From Elmis aenea (lineage: Eukaryota; Arthropoda; Insecta; Coleoptera; Elmidae), in the NCBI GenBank assembly GCA_947652605.1, contig OX393577.1, positions 56,258,108-56,322,107 of the forward strand: a stretch of DNA of 64,000 nucleotides, given 5' to 3'. This document shows positions 11,937 to 24,387 of the stretch, one piece after another. How positions within the stretch are numbered: the first letter of the stretch is position 1; every line of letters starts with the position of its first letter. The translations under genes were made by a program, and so were the position numbers. The notes beneath the pieces were generated by a model. It saw nothing but the letters and a program-made list of their open reading frames with translations, ran no database searches and had not been told where the DNA came from.

Positions 11937-13533
11937 CAGTGCCGTTTCTGAGTACTTGGCCGCCCGCGTGCCAACGTACGTTTCGCCGCCCCGGTAAACA
12001 AAAAAAAATGAAATAAAAAAATAAATAATTATTGTCGTTGCAAGTATTACATTTAACAACATGTATACAGCGTCATTCAAAAAGTCTGCAACAAATGGGA
12101 AACATTTTTATTATTGATTTCTCAAAAAAATTTGTTTTTGATAAAAGTTGGTGCATAGTCTAAAACTAGGATAAAAAAAGTTTAATAAAAAGTCATAGGA
12201 CACTGGATTTTAAGGATTTTTGAAATATTTGCAAGAGCAAAGTGCCCTTATTTTATGAGATACAAAAACAATTTATAGGAAAAAGTTATTTAGAATCTCA
12301 AAATAAGGCTAGATTTAAATTTTGAAGATCAAATTCAAAATTTTATTTTTTAAGAAATTTTAACATTCAAAAAGTCTGCAACAAATGGAAAAGTTTTTTA
12401 TTATTGATTTCTCAGAAAATTATTCTTCATTAAAGTTGGTGCATAGTCTAAAACTAATTTTAAGATAAAAACAAGTTTGATAAAAATTCATAGGACACTT
12501 GATTTTAGCGATTTTTGAAATATTTGCAAGAGTAAAGTGCCTTTATTTTAAGAGATACAAAAAAAAATTGTAAAATAAAGTTATTTAGAATCTCAAAATA
12601 GGGCTAGATGTAAATTTTGACGGTCAAATTCCAAAATTACAATTATTACAAAATTTTAAGCACTTTACTTTTGCGAATATTTCAAAAATCGCTAAAATCT
12701 AGTGTCCTATGACTTTATTAAACTTTTTTTCATTTAAAATTAGTTTTGGACCATGCACTACCGTTTATCAAGAATATAATTTTTTGAGAAATCGATAATA
12801 AAAAACTTTTTCATTTTTTGCAGACTTTTTGAATGTTAAAATTTCCTAAAAAATAAAAATTAGAATTTGACCGTCAAAATTTAAATCTAGGCTTATTTTG
12901 AGATTCTAAATAACTTTTTCCTATAATTTTTTTTTATATCTCCTAAAATAGGGGCACTTTACTCCTGCAAATATTTCAAAAATCGTTATAATCCAATGTT
13001 CCATGACTTTTTATTGAAATTTTTTTCATCTTAAATATTAGTTTTAGGCCATGTACCAACTTTTCTCAAGAATAATATTTTCTGAGAAATCAATAATAAA
13101 AATTTTTCTTATTAGTTGCAAACTGTTTGAATGACTGTAAATTTGTCATTATGTGTAAGAGGGATTTTCAGCGCCATCTCTTGCGCCCTTGGCACTTACT
13201 TGTCTCATTGCCAATTGCATTGCTATCTACATTGTTACGGTACGGTATACAACCGCCGATTGAGTACATACATTTAATCGCAATCTTCACTCTCAAGTCG
13301 AAATTACCGAATAAGCAAACTGGAAAGTGATTTAACGTTTTAACAATTTTTTTTGAATAGTATGGAATTGAAATCTTTAATACTTGATCATTTTTACATA
13401 CTATTTTTCAAACATATATTTTATTTTCAATTCTTGTGAAACATTAAAAAACGCAAGGGCGGCATTTGGCCACCCTCTAAATCGGCCGCCCACGTGCGGG
13501 GCACGCTTTCGCCCCCCGCCAGAAACGGCCCTG
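11937..13533. mobile_element. hAT-type element with perfect 8-bp duplication
   Basis: ACTGTAAC lies directly outside both ends (11929-11936 and 13534-13541). Ends are CAGTGCCGTTTCTG and, on the other strand, CAGGGCCGTTTCTG. GC-rich tips (GCCGCCCGCGTGCC and its partner near 13485) frame an AT-rich interior. That interior is mostly another element, at 12066-13139. No transposase remains. Confidence 0.85.
12066..13139. mobile_element. Four-unit palindromic element nested in the hAT element
   Basis: A unit starting CATTCAAAAAGTCTGCAACA occurs twice in direct orientation (near 12073 and 12364). It recurs twice inverted, ending near 12836 and 13134. The order is thus plus, plus, minus, minus. Blocks such as TAGGACACTGGATTT and AAATAAGGCTAGATTTAAAT recur in each unit. 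Outer ends are TACAG(CG)TCATTCAAA. No coding. Confidence 0.75.
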
Positions 13534-13541
13534 ACTGTAAC

Positions 13542-14119
13542 TTCTATTCTTTATGTAACATTCCATTACATTTCATTAACTACTAATATAGTTAAAGTAT
13601 TTTATTAAATAGTGACGACATAGAAGAGTAATTTGTCTCTTTTACAGTTTCTATGTTTGTTAAATATGGAAGTAGGCACTGATTTGCATGGAAAACGTTT
13701 TATTATTCTGCTTGTGAAGTAGCAACTTGCCGATTACAAGTCATATACGTAATAATTACATGGTTACAAAGTGTTGCGACTCGTGAAAAGTGAAACCATT
13801 AAAACCTGTGATGATTTTTAAAGCGAATTAGCGGAAAGCAAGTCATTAGGCATATTATTGCAAAAAAAAAAAAAATAATTACAAACACAAAAAAGCTTAG
13901 AGTTACGCATTATTTTTAACGTAAGTCGCATCTTAATTTAAGGTTCAAAAAATAAAGAACATATACCTTCAACGTAGATAAAAGAGCAGAAAATTTAAAT
14001 TCTTTTTGGCTAATTTATTGACCAACAGGTACGCGTTCGCAAATTTTTGCATAAATTAAATGTTTAAGAACTAAATAAAACGTATTTACCAATGAATTTT
14101 CTTTATGCGTCCTTTTATA
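13542..14119. other. AT-rich gap, nothing recognised
   Basis: No supported coding frame. A run of A near 13861-13874 is the only notable simple sequence. Confidence 0.5.
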
Positions 14120-14716
14120 TACACGGTGCCCCAGTTATCATGGATAGCATGGGGATTTCATTACCGGTAAGAGATACAAAGTTGGTTAAATGGGTCAAAA
14201 TGATCTATGATTTAAAAACAACTATTCTATTAAAAAAGATCATAAAAAAACTAATTTTTGCTTATAACTTGATTATTTGAAATCACACTTAAAGTAGTTT
14301 TCAACATTATTGGGACATTTTTTTTGTGTAGATATGAAATGTGTCAATAAATTTAACCAATCTTCAATTGTTTTTATTATTATAAGATCAGCTGTATTTA
14401 AATTTAAAATAAGAAAGTTGATGTTAAAAAAAAAACAAAGCAAATGAACACTGGTCACATTTGTTGACAAAATTTAAATCTACGCAAAAAAGTGCCTTCA
14501 TAATGGTAAAAAATATATTGAGTGTGATTTTAACTAAGCAAGTTATAAGCAAAAATTAAAAACCCCAAATGTTATGTTTTTTATCAACAGCGCAAAAACT
14601 CTTTCATCTGTCAGTTTTTCTTAAATCGTAGATCATTTTCACCCATTTATTCAACTCTGTATCTCTTACCGTTTACGAGATCTCCATGCTGTTTACTATA
14701 ACTGGGACACCCTGTA
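14120..14716. mobile_element. Palindromic element, (T)ACAC/AGGGTGYCCCAGTTAT ends
   Basis: The left arm begins ACACGGTGCCCCAGTTAT and the right arm ends ATAACTGGGACACCCTGTA. Arms of about 200 bases share GTAAGAGATACA, GATCTATGATTT and CTTATAACTTG blocks. A short relative with GGGTGTCCCAG ends is at about 61030-61206. Confidence 0.75.
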
Positions 14717-16493
14717 TATGAAGGAACACATAACTCCCTGCTAAAAATGTTCTATTTAGGTTCTAAGCATTCGGCCAAAGAAGTTATCTTTTTCGATTTA
14801 TTTCACTTTTGCAGATATCTGAAATCTGTTTAGATATTGTAAGTCACCATAAAATTTAGCAACTTTACTAAACATTATGCTTGCTATATCTCCAATAATA
14901 AGCAAGATCCTATGGTCGCCATCCGATTTGAATTTCGCCTGTAGAATGTAGTCCTCAAAGTAGTGATAAAAGATGTGTTAACAGATAAAGAAGGAAAAAA
15001 AAATACAATAATATGTAAGAATTTTGCTCACATTGCCATTTTATGCCCAGTACGAAGTTTTAAAAAAATGATGCAACGATATTTTTATAGGGTCAATGTA
15101 ACAAAACAGTTTTTTAGTGAGGGAATAAGATTTAGTAAAATTAAGCATCAATTTTAATAATTTAAATATTAGCTTAAGTAAGAGTAGAGACTAAAATTTG
15201 GAAACATTGATACAAGTAAAAATAAAAAAATTGAATTATTTGAACCGCTTTGTAGTGTTTAACCATGTAAATGATTATCAAATTTACAAAAATAAATGCA
15301 AACAGAGTCGAAACAAGTGTGGTTCTGTGGTTATATTCCTGTGATTCATCACCAAAGGAGATTATCTCCAAATCTACAGTAACATACAAATATGAGTATA
15401 GTAAACGACAAATGTATAAAGATCGTTTTTTCTGCAGTATAGCGTTATGAAGAATTTAAAAAAAATTATAATGTGCTACTTGTTATATTTAAAGAACAAG
15501 AACTTACGTTAGTCGTGATAATTTTATAAAAATAACAAAACTTGTAGTTCCTGGAACATTGGCCTATGCGAATGCAATTCATTTTTCTTAGTATTTGATA
15601 CGTACAATCGTACATAATATATCATTGATTCAAACCCCACCTGCATAAATATTTATTTTACAAAATAAATATTGCTTTTATCATTTCCTCTTTATTGACA
15701 GTAACTGATATTTATTTCCTTCCGTTTTACGTGGGTACTTTTTAATAACTTTCTAACTGCAATTACTAATTAAGATTGTTGTTAATTGCCGCTTGGTCAA
15801 CTATTTGAAGTGAGTGTAATCATGTTAATAATTACAGTCATGAAGTATACCAAAATTATATTAACACATGTAGAAAAGTACAAATCAAATTAATTATGAA
15901 CGTTTGTGATTCGTTCAGTACCTTTAAAATTTACAAATAGAAAATAGAAACTTATAGTTTCGACAATGATAAGTTTATCATGAATTGGAATAATATTTTT
16001 TAGCAAAATTTATTATGAAAAAATCTGATTCTTATAACTTGGTTACCGGCGTGCAATTAGTAATGAAAAATCAAGAATGCTTGAGCATGAGAAACAAAAG
16101 GTGATGTAAGTACAAATTAGTTAATTATACAAAGAAAATATCTGAAATAAAGAATACGTAGGTTATTTGGTAATTGTCAAAACTTTTTAAGTGAATGCTG
16201 GCTTTGCTAGAATTAACCAAATTCACTAGGAATAGTGGAATGTTTTTTATAATCTGTTTAATTGTCTTCCCACAAGATTTGGAGAAATTGAAATTTGCAT
16301 AAGGTTATTGCTGTAATTTAAATGTAAAATAAAGCGTACATTTATTAACTAACACGTATATACATGTAACATTTGTAAGCAATTATGTAAAACGACTACA
16401 TTAGAATAGAAATTAATTTACAAAGCTCCTCCTAAAGATGTTCTTAGAGCTTTTAAAACTTTATTATACTTCATTTAAATTGATATCTTAAAT
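14717..16493. other. Intergenic DNA, nothing recognised
   Basis: I see only short, low-complexity frames here, including 14963-15157 and 15174-15389. None has a recognisable motif or splice context. Confidence 0.5.
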
Positions 16494-17692
16494 CAGTGTT
16501 TCTTAACCTTTCTGAACTTGCGTCCTTTTTTTCCACATCAATTTTTATTGCGCCCCCCTTTTAATCCTTATCTGCAGAAGCGATTAAAAAAAGGCCTACA
16601 ATTATTGTTTTTAAATCCGTTCCGTTTTACACTGTTGACTTTGTTGTTTCAATAAATTGTTTTCCCTTTCATTTCTTAGCGTACTCCTTCAGATATTCAC
16701 AGGTTGAAAATAGCTGTCTTAAATGGTAATTGAAATTCAGAATGTTAAAGTTTTGGATTCCAATCCAAAATTGTTAAATCACTATATTAGATATAAATAA
16801 TTTATTTGTATTAAAATCATAAAGATGTATCAAAAATTTATTTTTAAAAAAATAATATGCTGTTCGAATAATCTCTTTAGTTTAAGTACGATAAAAATTA
16901 GAATTTTTCATTGATATTACCAAGTAATAATTGTGGTTGTCACAATATTTTTTAGCAATATTAATATTGCCTATGTAGGTTTCACTTAATTTAATTTTAA
17001 TTACTATTACCAATAAAAAAACCCATTGATGAAACAACGCAAGACTATAAAACTATTAAGACAATAAAATTGAGCAAAAAAGTTATAAAGTAAGTAAAAA
17101 TAACTCTTTAAAAGTTATTAACAAAAAGTTTCCAATTTCACCTAAGACATTTAACTTTTTAGTTGCTCAATAATTGGCTTTTAAAAAGCTTTTACAAACG
17201 ATTTATAGTTTTGTGTTTCAGTCGGTAGATAAATCTTTTAAAATTCTATAACGGAACATGAAAATTCAAGTGACGTTTAAATGAGTTAAGGCGGTGATTC
17301 TCAAACCTGTGGAGCGCGACCCCTAGGGAAGGCGAAATATCTAAAAGGGGGGTACGAAGAAAAGTATTAAAAAAATTATTTATTAAAACAAAAAAAACTA
17401 CAATAATTTAAAACAAATTTTGAAAATGACAGTAGTCACACATACGACAGGTTCTTAGTAAGCCTTGGAACTTGTGTTTCGGATTTTAATTGATGTGACG
17501 TTAGCAAAATAAAGGAGTGACGAAATATAGATTTTAAAAATAATGACAACAAACAGTTGAAAAATAAGAACAAATAGAGCATTTAAGAAGGATAAAACGA
17601 CAAGAAGGGGATGCGCAATAAAAATTTATACGGTAAAGAAAGGTTTAATAAAATTTAATATGGAAAAGGTACAGAAAGGTTGAGAAACAGTG
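16494..17692. mobile_element. hAT-like remnants
   Basis: The left end CAGTGTTTCTTAACCTTTCT at 16494 is followed by TTTTTATTGCGCCCCCCTT. Near 17600-17690 the same signals appear inverted (GCGCAATAAAAATTT, then AGAAAGGTTGAGAAACAGTG). No 8-bp duplication joins the two ends, and a further hAT-like end (GCGGTGATTCTCAAACCT) lies at about 17291. This may be one decayed element or two or three overlapping ones. Confidence 0.45.
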
Positions 17693-17761
17693 AAGGTGTT
17701 TATTATTTTAATGCCATGATTACTACCAGATGGGCTGCGTGTATCTACCAGATGTGATGTA

Positions 17762-18461
17762 TTATTATTATTTGCGCGGAGGTGGTCCCCTTTCGGGTTC
17801 CAGTACTGCGACCTATTGGTCTATTGTACCCTCTGGTGATGGTCCCTTAAAGGAGTCCTGTGTTTTTGAAAAACTCCAGTATTTTCTTTAAGGGTGTTTT
17901 TCTTAACTCTTCTTGGTTGGCTTTTTCCATCCCTAGAAGTCTACGCCGATTGTGTGTGAATCCTTCACACTGGCATATTACGTGAAGAGGAGTTTCTTCT
18001 TCTTCACCACATCCTCTGCATATGTCGGTCTCAGAGAGCCCTATTATGTAGAAGTGTTTGTTTAGGCCACAGTGCCCTGTGACAAGTCCTGTGGCTGCTC
18101 TGATGTCTGCTCTGCTCATTCTGAGCATTTCTTCTGTCTTTTCTTTAGAGACCATTGACAGGATAGCCTTAGAATGGGCTTGTCCTGCCACTTTTTTCCA
18201 ATGAGCATTATGCCCTTGTGTTAATATGTCATTAAGACACCGCTTGACTGTTTCATAGGATATGCCAACTGCGGGTTCTGGTCCAAAGAAGGGTATCTCG
18301 CTACCAGTTTTGGCTAGGCGATCTGCCTTCTCGTTTCCTGGTATGTTTGTGTGCCCTGGGCACCATACCAGTTTAAGTTTATTCCTGCTTCCCAGCACGT
18401 TTAGTGCCCGTATGCAGTTCAGAACAAGTCCTGAGTTTACTTCCGACGAGCCAAGAGCTTT
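17762..18461 (-). mobile_element. 5'-truncated I-group non-LTR retrotransposon
   Basis: A 12-base duplication AGATGTGATGTA brackets the insert (17750-17761 and 18462-18473). The 3' tail is a short TAA-type repeat (TTATTATTATT on the plus strand), as in I-group elements. About 700 bases remain of an element normally several kilobases long. A shorter copy of the same 3' end is at 27804-27938. Confidence 0.85.
17847..18461 (-). pseudogene. Non-LTR ORF2 fragment: RNase H end plus zinc knuckle
   Basis: The frame is open from the truncation point (SSEVNSGLVLNCIRALNVLG) to its stop. RNase H motifs are KLVWCPGHTNIPGNEKADR (active-site His and Asp). After these comes a C-terminal domain with CRGCGEEEETPLHVICQC, a CX2C-X8-H-X4-C zinc-binding pattern known from I-group ORF2 proteins. 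The reverse transcriptase and endonuclease parts are absent through 5' truncation, so this is not a gene. It was intact until insertion: no stop or frameshift is visible. Confidence 0.85.
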
Positions 18462-18494
18462 AGATGTGATGTAATTTTGTAGTGAATTTTATTT

Positions 18495-18655
18495 TAATGT
18501 AGATGTGTAAGTGAGTTACCAGAAGAGTGCAGCCTCACACCCCTAATTAGTTTTGATTGCTGGTAACTTGTAAAAAGTGTAAGTGTTTGTTGGATTACTA
18601 CCTGGAGTGTAGCCTTACACTCCTGATTAGACTTTAAGGGTAGTAACCAAAGAAG
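18495..18655. repeat. Two diverged units of about 60 bp in tandem
   Basis: Both units contain TACCnGnAGnGTnnAGCCTnACAC, then CTnATTAGnnTTnA and GGTAAC or GTAACC. They lie between the non-LTR insert and the BEL/Pao remnant and may come from the latter's long terminal repeat. That is inference only. Confidence 0.45.
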
Positions 18656-19039
18656 GTGGAAGTTGGTAGTCAAATGAGTACGAGGTTAACTGTACTAACT
18701 TATTAAAAATAATTTACTCTATTTATATCAAAATAAATGATGTTATATACATTATAAAATACATAAGAAATATTCCTAAAGGAAATAAAGATTGGTTATT
18801 CACACAAACTTTGCAATTTACTGATTGTAAAATCGACAGTTCATATCAACTTGCACATGTAGCAAATTGTAAAGTAAGGTGTTTTTGGCACGTGTGTTGG
18901 CTACAGGAAATTAAATTTAGGAAGTTAAAATACATTAAATTTAGTAATATGAGACATTGAAATGTTTAAATTATTAAAATATTAAAAATTATGTAAAAAT
19001 GTTCAGGTATTGTAAAAATTACTGCCGGATATCGGGTTC

Positions 19040-19445
19040 AATGGGTGTAAGTTATAGTCCTCCGCAATGCCCAAGGGAATCTGGATCTTGACTAATGAGT
19101 TGGTCGGAGCTTCTCTGGAACGAGTGGGTGGTTGTTTTCTGCATTATATGCATCTTTTTTGATTGGTATTGGGCAAATTTTGGTCACCGGTCGCTTAATT
19201 TGTTGTTGTCCCTTGGTCTGGACAGTTAATACTTTGACGATCCCATCCTTGCCGGGCTGTACTTCAGTAATTCTGGCTAGCGGCCATCGGCTTGGATTAA
19301 CGTTGTCTTTTTTGATGATGACAAGATCTCCGAAATTCAAGTTGTCTTTGAGATTTCCATTGATATCTTTGCCAAAGTCTGCAAAGGTATTCGGAAGCCC
19401 ATGACTTCCAACATTTTTTTTTTCATTTTTTGGACTTATCTCCAT
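19040..19445 (-). pseudogene. BEL/Pao retrotransposon: end of integrase/pol
   Basis: The minus strand encodes FGDLVIIKKDN, PSRWPLARITEVQPGKDGIV and a KRPVTKICPIP block, which match the conserved C-terminal domain of BEL/Pao pol. A GGAGGACTATA purine tract just past the frame resembles the polypurine tract before the 3' long terminal repeat. The upstream part of the frame is degraded. Remnants such as GNVLIGREILSPPDP are readable near 19490-19540. Inactive. Confidence 0.8.
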
Positions 19446-19824
19446 CGGTTGTTTAAGTTTAAGATAATGTCTTTGCTAAATGGATCCGGTGGTGATAGTA
19501 TCTCTCGTCCAATAAGGACATTTCCTGGTATTAGGCGACTGTGTCGTTTACGAAGTCGTCTAACGGGTTATTGCGTATGAACAGAAATCAGTCAAACTCT
19601 CGAAGGACCATAAATTGAATTCAAGTTTAAATGAAAGGGTCGGGTTCACTTACCTATCAGCTGCACATACACGACGGCACATGGGCACTTTTCGACTGTT
19701 TTTTTTTGCCCGAAGAGAGGCCTTTCTGGCGGGCATGCGCGACGGCTGTGAAACCAACCAAAAAGCAAAATTTAAAAGTAAAAAAAAAATGCACATTCAA
19801 CCCAACGAACGATACCTAACAGGG

Positions 19825-20008
19825 GTCGTGAGTTTAAACACGTCTCTATTTGGTGTATTAGCGTTGATAATTCTTCATACGTTAGCGTGGCTTCGCTAAT
19901 AACACGCTTTAAATGATATTCCATTGATTTGACTCCGGCTTCCCAAAGTCCTCCAAAGTGAGGGGTGGCTGGAGGAATGAAGTGCCAGTGGACGCCACAA
20001 GTTGCCAA
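19825..20008 (-). pseudogene. BEL/Pao integrase core fragment
   Basis: [20 protein letters not shown] followed by SMEYHLKRV and CLNSRPL is the end of the integrase catalytic core, including the catalytic Glu in GLWEAG. The match stops just after SRPL. Roughly 230 bases of unrelated sequence (about 19590-19825) then separate it from the next BEL/Pao segment, so the gene is interrupted. The part upstream of 20008, including reverse transcriptase, is missing. Confidence 0.8.
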
Positions 20009-20029
20009 ATTTTCTTGTATAGTGGAATT

Positions 20030-21161
20030 ACTAACTATCTCTTACATAACTTTTTGGAGTATGACGACCGTTTGACTTTTTTTCTGCTAAATTCGTCAAG
20101 ACAAATTTATTAAATGACAGAAAAGCTTTGGAATTTTTTGACTAAACTTGATTTCTAAACTTTTTATACTACTCCGTATCAGTAGCACTAATAAAAAGTA
20201 TTAAACACGTTAATGACATAATTTTGGTTATCACATCCATTTCCTTTTTGTAGAAAACATGTAATTTACCGACATTGTCCTGGTTGCTGTCGAAAGTGGC
20301 CTTGCTGCTCGAAAGCGTCAATGAATTAGTCAATTTCTACATTTATTTACAAAACTTAAAGTGCATTCTAGTTCAAATCATCCGTTGTTCGAAGAAAATG
20401 AAAGCGCATGGCAGTTCATATATGGTTATCACAATTACAAATTTTTAGTACCTACACTAAATAATTATTTAGCAATAAATACGTCGCAAGTGTTACCATA
20501 ACGTATGAAAATTCCATGCTATTGTAATAGACGCTGAAACTGGTTCGAATGTATGTTATCTAATACTGAAACGCTAAGATTGATGCGAGGAGATGTAATA
20601 TAACAACTGCATGTTTGTGTTACGTGACTACTGAAATTTTAGAACCTAATTTTGAAACCTAAAGTATGTTATTGAATAATGTTACTACTTTAATATTGTA
20701 TTACGTGAATCTGCAATAAAATATAAATATAACGTTTTGTTTCGATAACATTAAGTGATTATTTTATTATGTTTTCAATGCCCCGAAGTACAAAACTACA
20801 GTGGCGGACTACAGGGTTGTACTTGCCTTTCTCGGAGCCCGAATCACTACATTATTCAAGTGCGGGGCCCTCAACCACAGTAAGAACGTAAAATATTGCA
20901 AACATTATATAAATGCAATAACTATGTAGGTCTCAAATTAAGTATTTTTTAAATGCAGTAAAGCGATATACTGTTGCAGATATATTGTGAAAAAACAAAA
21001 CTCTCACTGACAGCGAAAATAAAGTTAATGTGCTGATCGATCATCGATCGGAGATATACCGAGTTACTGTATATTCTTTGTGTCAAATTTAACCTTAAGG
21101 ACCCTCTTTGTTTACTAAGTTTGTTCACTAAATGACTTTTGCTCTACATTGTGTATGTACC
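20030..21161. other. Intergenic DNA with one possible hAT end
   Basis: CAGTGGCGGACTACAGGG at 20799 looks like a hAT-type end with GC-rich tip sequence after it. No partner end or duplication was found. Nothing else is recognised. Confidence 0.35.
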
Positions 21162-21780
21162 TACAGGGTGGACCAAATGCGAATGTTTTACGGGGTATCT
21201 CGGTTACCGTAATAGGGAAAAACTTCACTTTAGCGGACAGTCGGAAAAAGTTAGCGAAAATCTAATATCGGTTTCTTGAGCTATTTATTTAGAAGGAACG
21301 CCTACGTAATCAGATTTCTTATATCGCTTTCCATTGTTTAAATTGCAAACATCACTTGTTTACGAAATCATGGCAAACTTTGATAAGGTAATTTTTACAA
21401 AAGAAGCCATGTCTCGGTTATTTTTTGCAACAACTATATTTTTAAAAAGCTAAAAAATCTTTTTTTTATATAAAGTAATGACCAACTAGGGTTTCTATTT
21501 AAAAAAATATAAGTTTATTTCATATATCGAAAGTCAAGGTCACTAAAAAAAAATAATTTATTTTTAAGTGAATCATAAAAATGTGTATAAAAAGCCTTGA
21601 TAACCTTTTGTTTTATTTTAATAAATAAAGTTGTAGTAAATTTTTAAATATGAGGACATTTCATTTTTGTGTGAACTGCCAAAATTTTCTCAATAAAATA
21701 GCCCAAGGGACTGATATCAGATTTTCGCTAACTATTATGGTAAACGAGATACCTCGTAAAACATTTGAATTTGATCTGTA
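21162..21780. mobile_element. Palindromic element (family P2)
   Basis: It starts TACAGGGTGGACCAAATGCG, with GGTATCTCGGTTACCGTAAT after it. The right end mirrors this in decayed form (ATTATGGTAAACGAGATACC, ending GATCTGTA). Related sequence is at 24388-24925 and 47940-48305. No coding. Confidence 0.7.
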
Positions 21781-22190
21781 TATACTGGAATAAAACGTTA
21801 TTTTGACAGACGTCATGCAAAATTAATTTAATTACGATGCCTACAGCGACACCAACTATTTACAAACACAAATATACGATTATATATTTTACAGTGTGGT
21901 CCAAATTCGATGGGATAATAATAATAATAATAATAATAATGTAATTTATTTAGCGATTTGCTAATTATGTTTACATTTTATTACATGTACATAATAATAT
22001 AAATATATAAGATTTAAAACTTTTCCTTAATATTAAGTGAGATACCCATGTAATCCCATCGACTTTGGACCATCCTGTACAACATATAATGGTATACTTG
22101 TGTTTGTAAATAGTTGGTGTTGCTGTGGGCATCGTAATTAAATTAATTTTGCAGGACGTCTGTCAAAATAACATTTTATTCCAGTATAAT
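21781..22190. mobile_element. Second palindrome abutting the first, with (TAA)n
   Basis: Arms at about 21783-21870 and 22091-22190 share TGGAATAAAACGTTATTTTG and ACCAACTATTTACAAACAC. Inside is a smaller unit bounded by TACAGTGTGGTCCAAATTCG and its partner ending ATCCTGTA. This carries a TAA microsatellite at about 21918-21942. Confidence 0.65.
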
Positions 22191-22545
22191 ATACAACCAC
22201 AGCTTCCTAAACAGTGTGCAATATTTTGGACCATAACTTATTTTCATATACAGGGAGTTTCATTTGTCGATGTGGCATTCCAGCTGTTTTCATTGTATTT
22301 GTTTCAACTGATTTTAGTTAATAAAAAAATTAAAAATAAAACCAATTTTTCTTTATGGTCGCGTTTCCTGTGTCTGTATACTTTGTTTTAGGTTTCGTTT
22401 GAATGCCCAAGCTTCTGAACTGTAAGTAAGAATTGTTACGTACACTGCATACACTCGCGTGTAAGTTTCTTTTGAGATCTCATTACTTATCTTACTTAGC
22501 AAGCATTTATTAGTGGCGTGATAAAATTTCGTTGCTGCAGCTATT

Positions 22546-22602
22546 CTGTTATTATTATTATTATTATTATCATTGTTATTGTTATTATTATTATAATTAG
22601 TT
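22546..22602. repeat. (TTA)n microsatellite
   Basis: An interrupted run of TTA/TTG triplets. The surrounding 22200-23100 holds nothing else that I recognise. Confidence 0.7.
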
Positions 22603-23102
22603 CTAGGAAATAAATATAACAGTTATTTATCATAAATACTCTAATAAATTATCGCTAATGGCAATGGACTAACTTAAAACAAAAAATTATTAGAAGTGCC
22701 CATACTGTGGTTTGATCAGAAACCCAAAATTTGATAATCCGGTGCTGCACACAATCCATGTTTAAGGTTAAAGCTTGTTAAAACTTACACAATAGTTTCT
22801 CTTTATGCAAGAATGATGCATCAATAACCATGTGATTCCTAAATTAGCATCATATGACAATTTAGTTTAAGTTATAGCTTACAGGCAACGGACGACCGTT
22901 ACGTTATAAAATGGATAGGTCAGCAACACCGTAAAAAAGAAATTGAACTGTGAGATATAAGCAATAAATAAATTCGCAATTGCAACAGTACTAATATCTA
23001 ACAACGTGATTGCAGGAAATTTAATTGTGCGATGAGTTATTACCGAATTAACTTCTTTGACCCTTCGTTATGTCTAAGTAAGTCATATAAATGTTATCTG
23101 TA

Positions 23103-23354
23103 TACAGGGCTCCAAGAGATCATTAGCTATAAAAAAACCCTATATGTTTAACGTAATAATATTTTAAAAATTTTGGTACCTCAAAAAACATGCTTTATTA
23201 ATAATTAAGTGCAGACGGTTGGCCGAAAAAGCAATTGAACTATTTAAAAATGTAGCTAACAATTTGCCATAAACTTTTTATGTAAAACATCTTTTTATAA
23301 AACTGGTATTTACACCGTTACAGCAGCGTTTTCACACTTTTGGACTACCCTGTA
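23103..23354. mobile_element. TA-flanked MITE
   Basis: Ends are TACAGGGCTCCAAGAG and, inverted, TACAGGGTAGTCCAAAAG. 252 bases, no coding. Confidence 0.55.
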
Positions 23355-24387
23355 TATTATTTGATTTGACAAAAAAGTTTAATTAAAGTTAAATAACTGT
23401 TATGTAAACTTCCCGCTTTTTTTAATATTTAGGGGCTATTGTGGTTACTTTTAATAATCAACAAGAGTGATCTGATCTTCGAATTGATAATTATCTTTGT
23501 AACATTTTGTATAATATGCATCCATACGCAAAAGCAAACGTTCAAAAACACACACAATTAACTAAAAAATTTGTTTGTAGTGAGCCGGTCAAATAGTGCC
23601 AATTTGTACACTTAAAATTTATTAAATAATAGTTAATAAATTAATCTCGTTGCTATAAACAATGTTTTATTTCTAGAATATTTTTAAGATTCTATTCAAT
23701 GTGATGGTTATAAAAAAATAATAGTAACAAAAAAAAAAGCTTAGCGTTGCAGCTAACTCAAACAGCATAATTTAAATATAATTGTCTTTAATATCAATAC
23801 AAAATGTAATTTAGTAATTAATTGTCTTATTCTTTAAAAAGACGATTAAAGTTTAATTATTATCTTTCGCAAAGATGTTTTTGCTGGTAAAACATTTAAT
23901 TAATAAAAACGTTTCCTTGCCGTAAATATTAAATCCGATTTACATTCTGCATTCAAGAGCTTCTCTTGTCTTTATTCATATGGTTTGACTTTTGGATTTA
24001 AATATGTTTTGCACATATAATTTTCGTGACTGGCAACCTAAAGAAAAGTGCAGTAGCGGAAGATATTAAAATTCATACAAGAAATCCTAAAAGAGTCTAA
24101 TAATTTATCGAGAGAAAATGCTCATGAAACTACTCACACCGTTTTTTTTAGAAAGGACTTGTTTGATATCTAGTATTTTACTATTTTTAGAAAATGCAAG
24201 CGTATCATTTACATGATGTAGTTATTTAATACTGAAATTGTTTTATTGTAACTGGTTTATAGCTGTAAACAAAATTAGAATATAAATAAAAATGTACAGC
24301 AAAATGTAGTTCATGTAGAATATGTTGAATAATGTAATATATTTTCCAAATTAACATATTTATTAAGTAAAAGTATGATGTACACGG
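23355..24387. other. AT-rich intergenic DNA, nothing recognised
   Basis: No coding frame of note, no repeat structure beyond low complexity. Confidence 0.5.

Noticed and set aside
16494..17692. One clean hAT element
   Set aside because: The ends look related but the flanking 8-bp sequences differ and the right tip has a mismatch in the terminal bases; kept only as remnants.
22125..22391. 88-codon gene
   Set aside because: Starts inside the arm of a palindrome; hydrophobic composition is explained by T-rich sequence.
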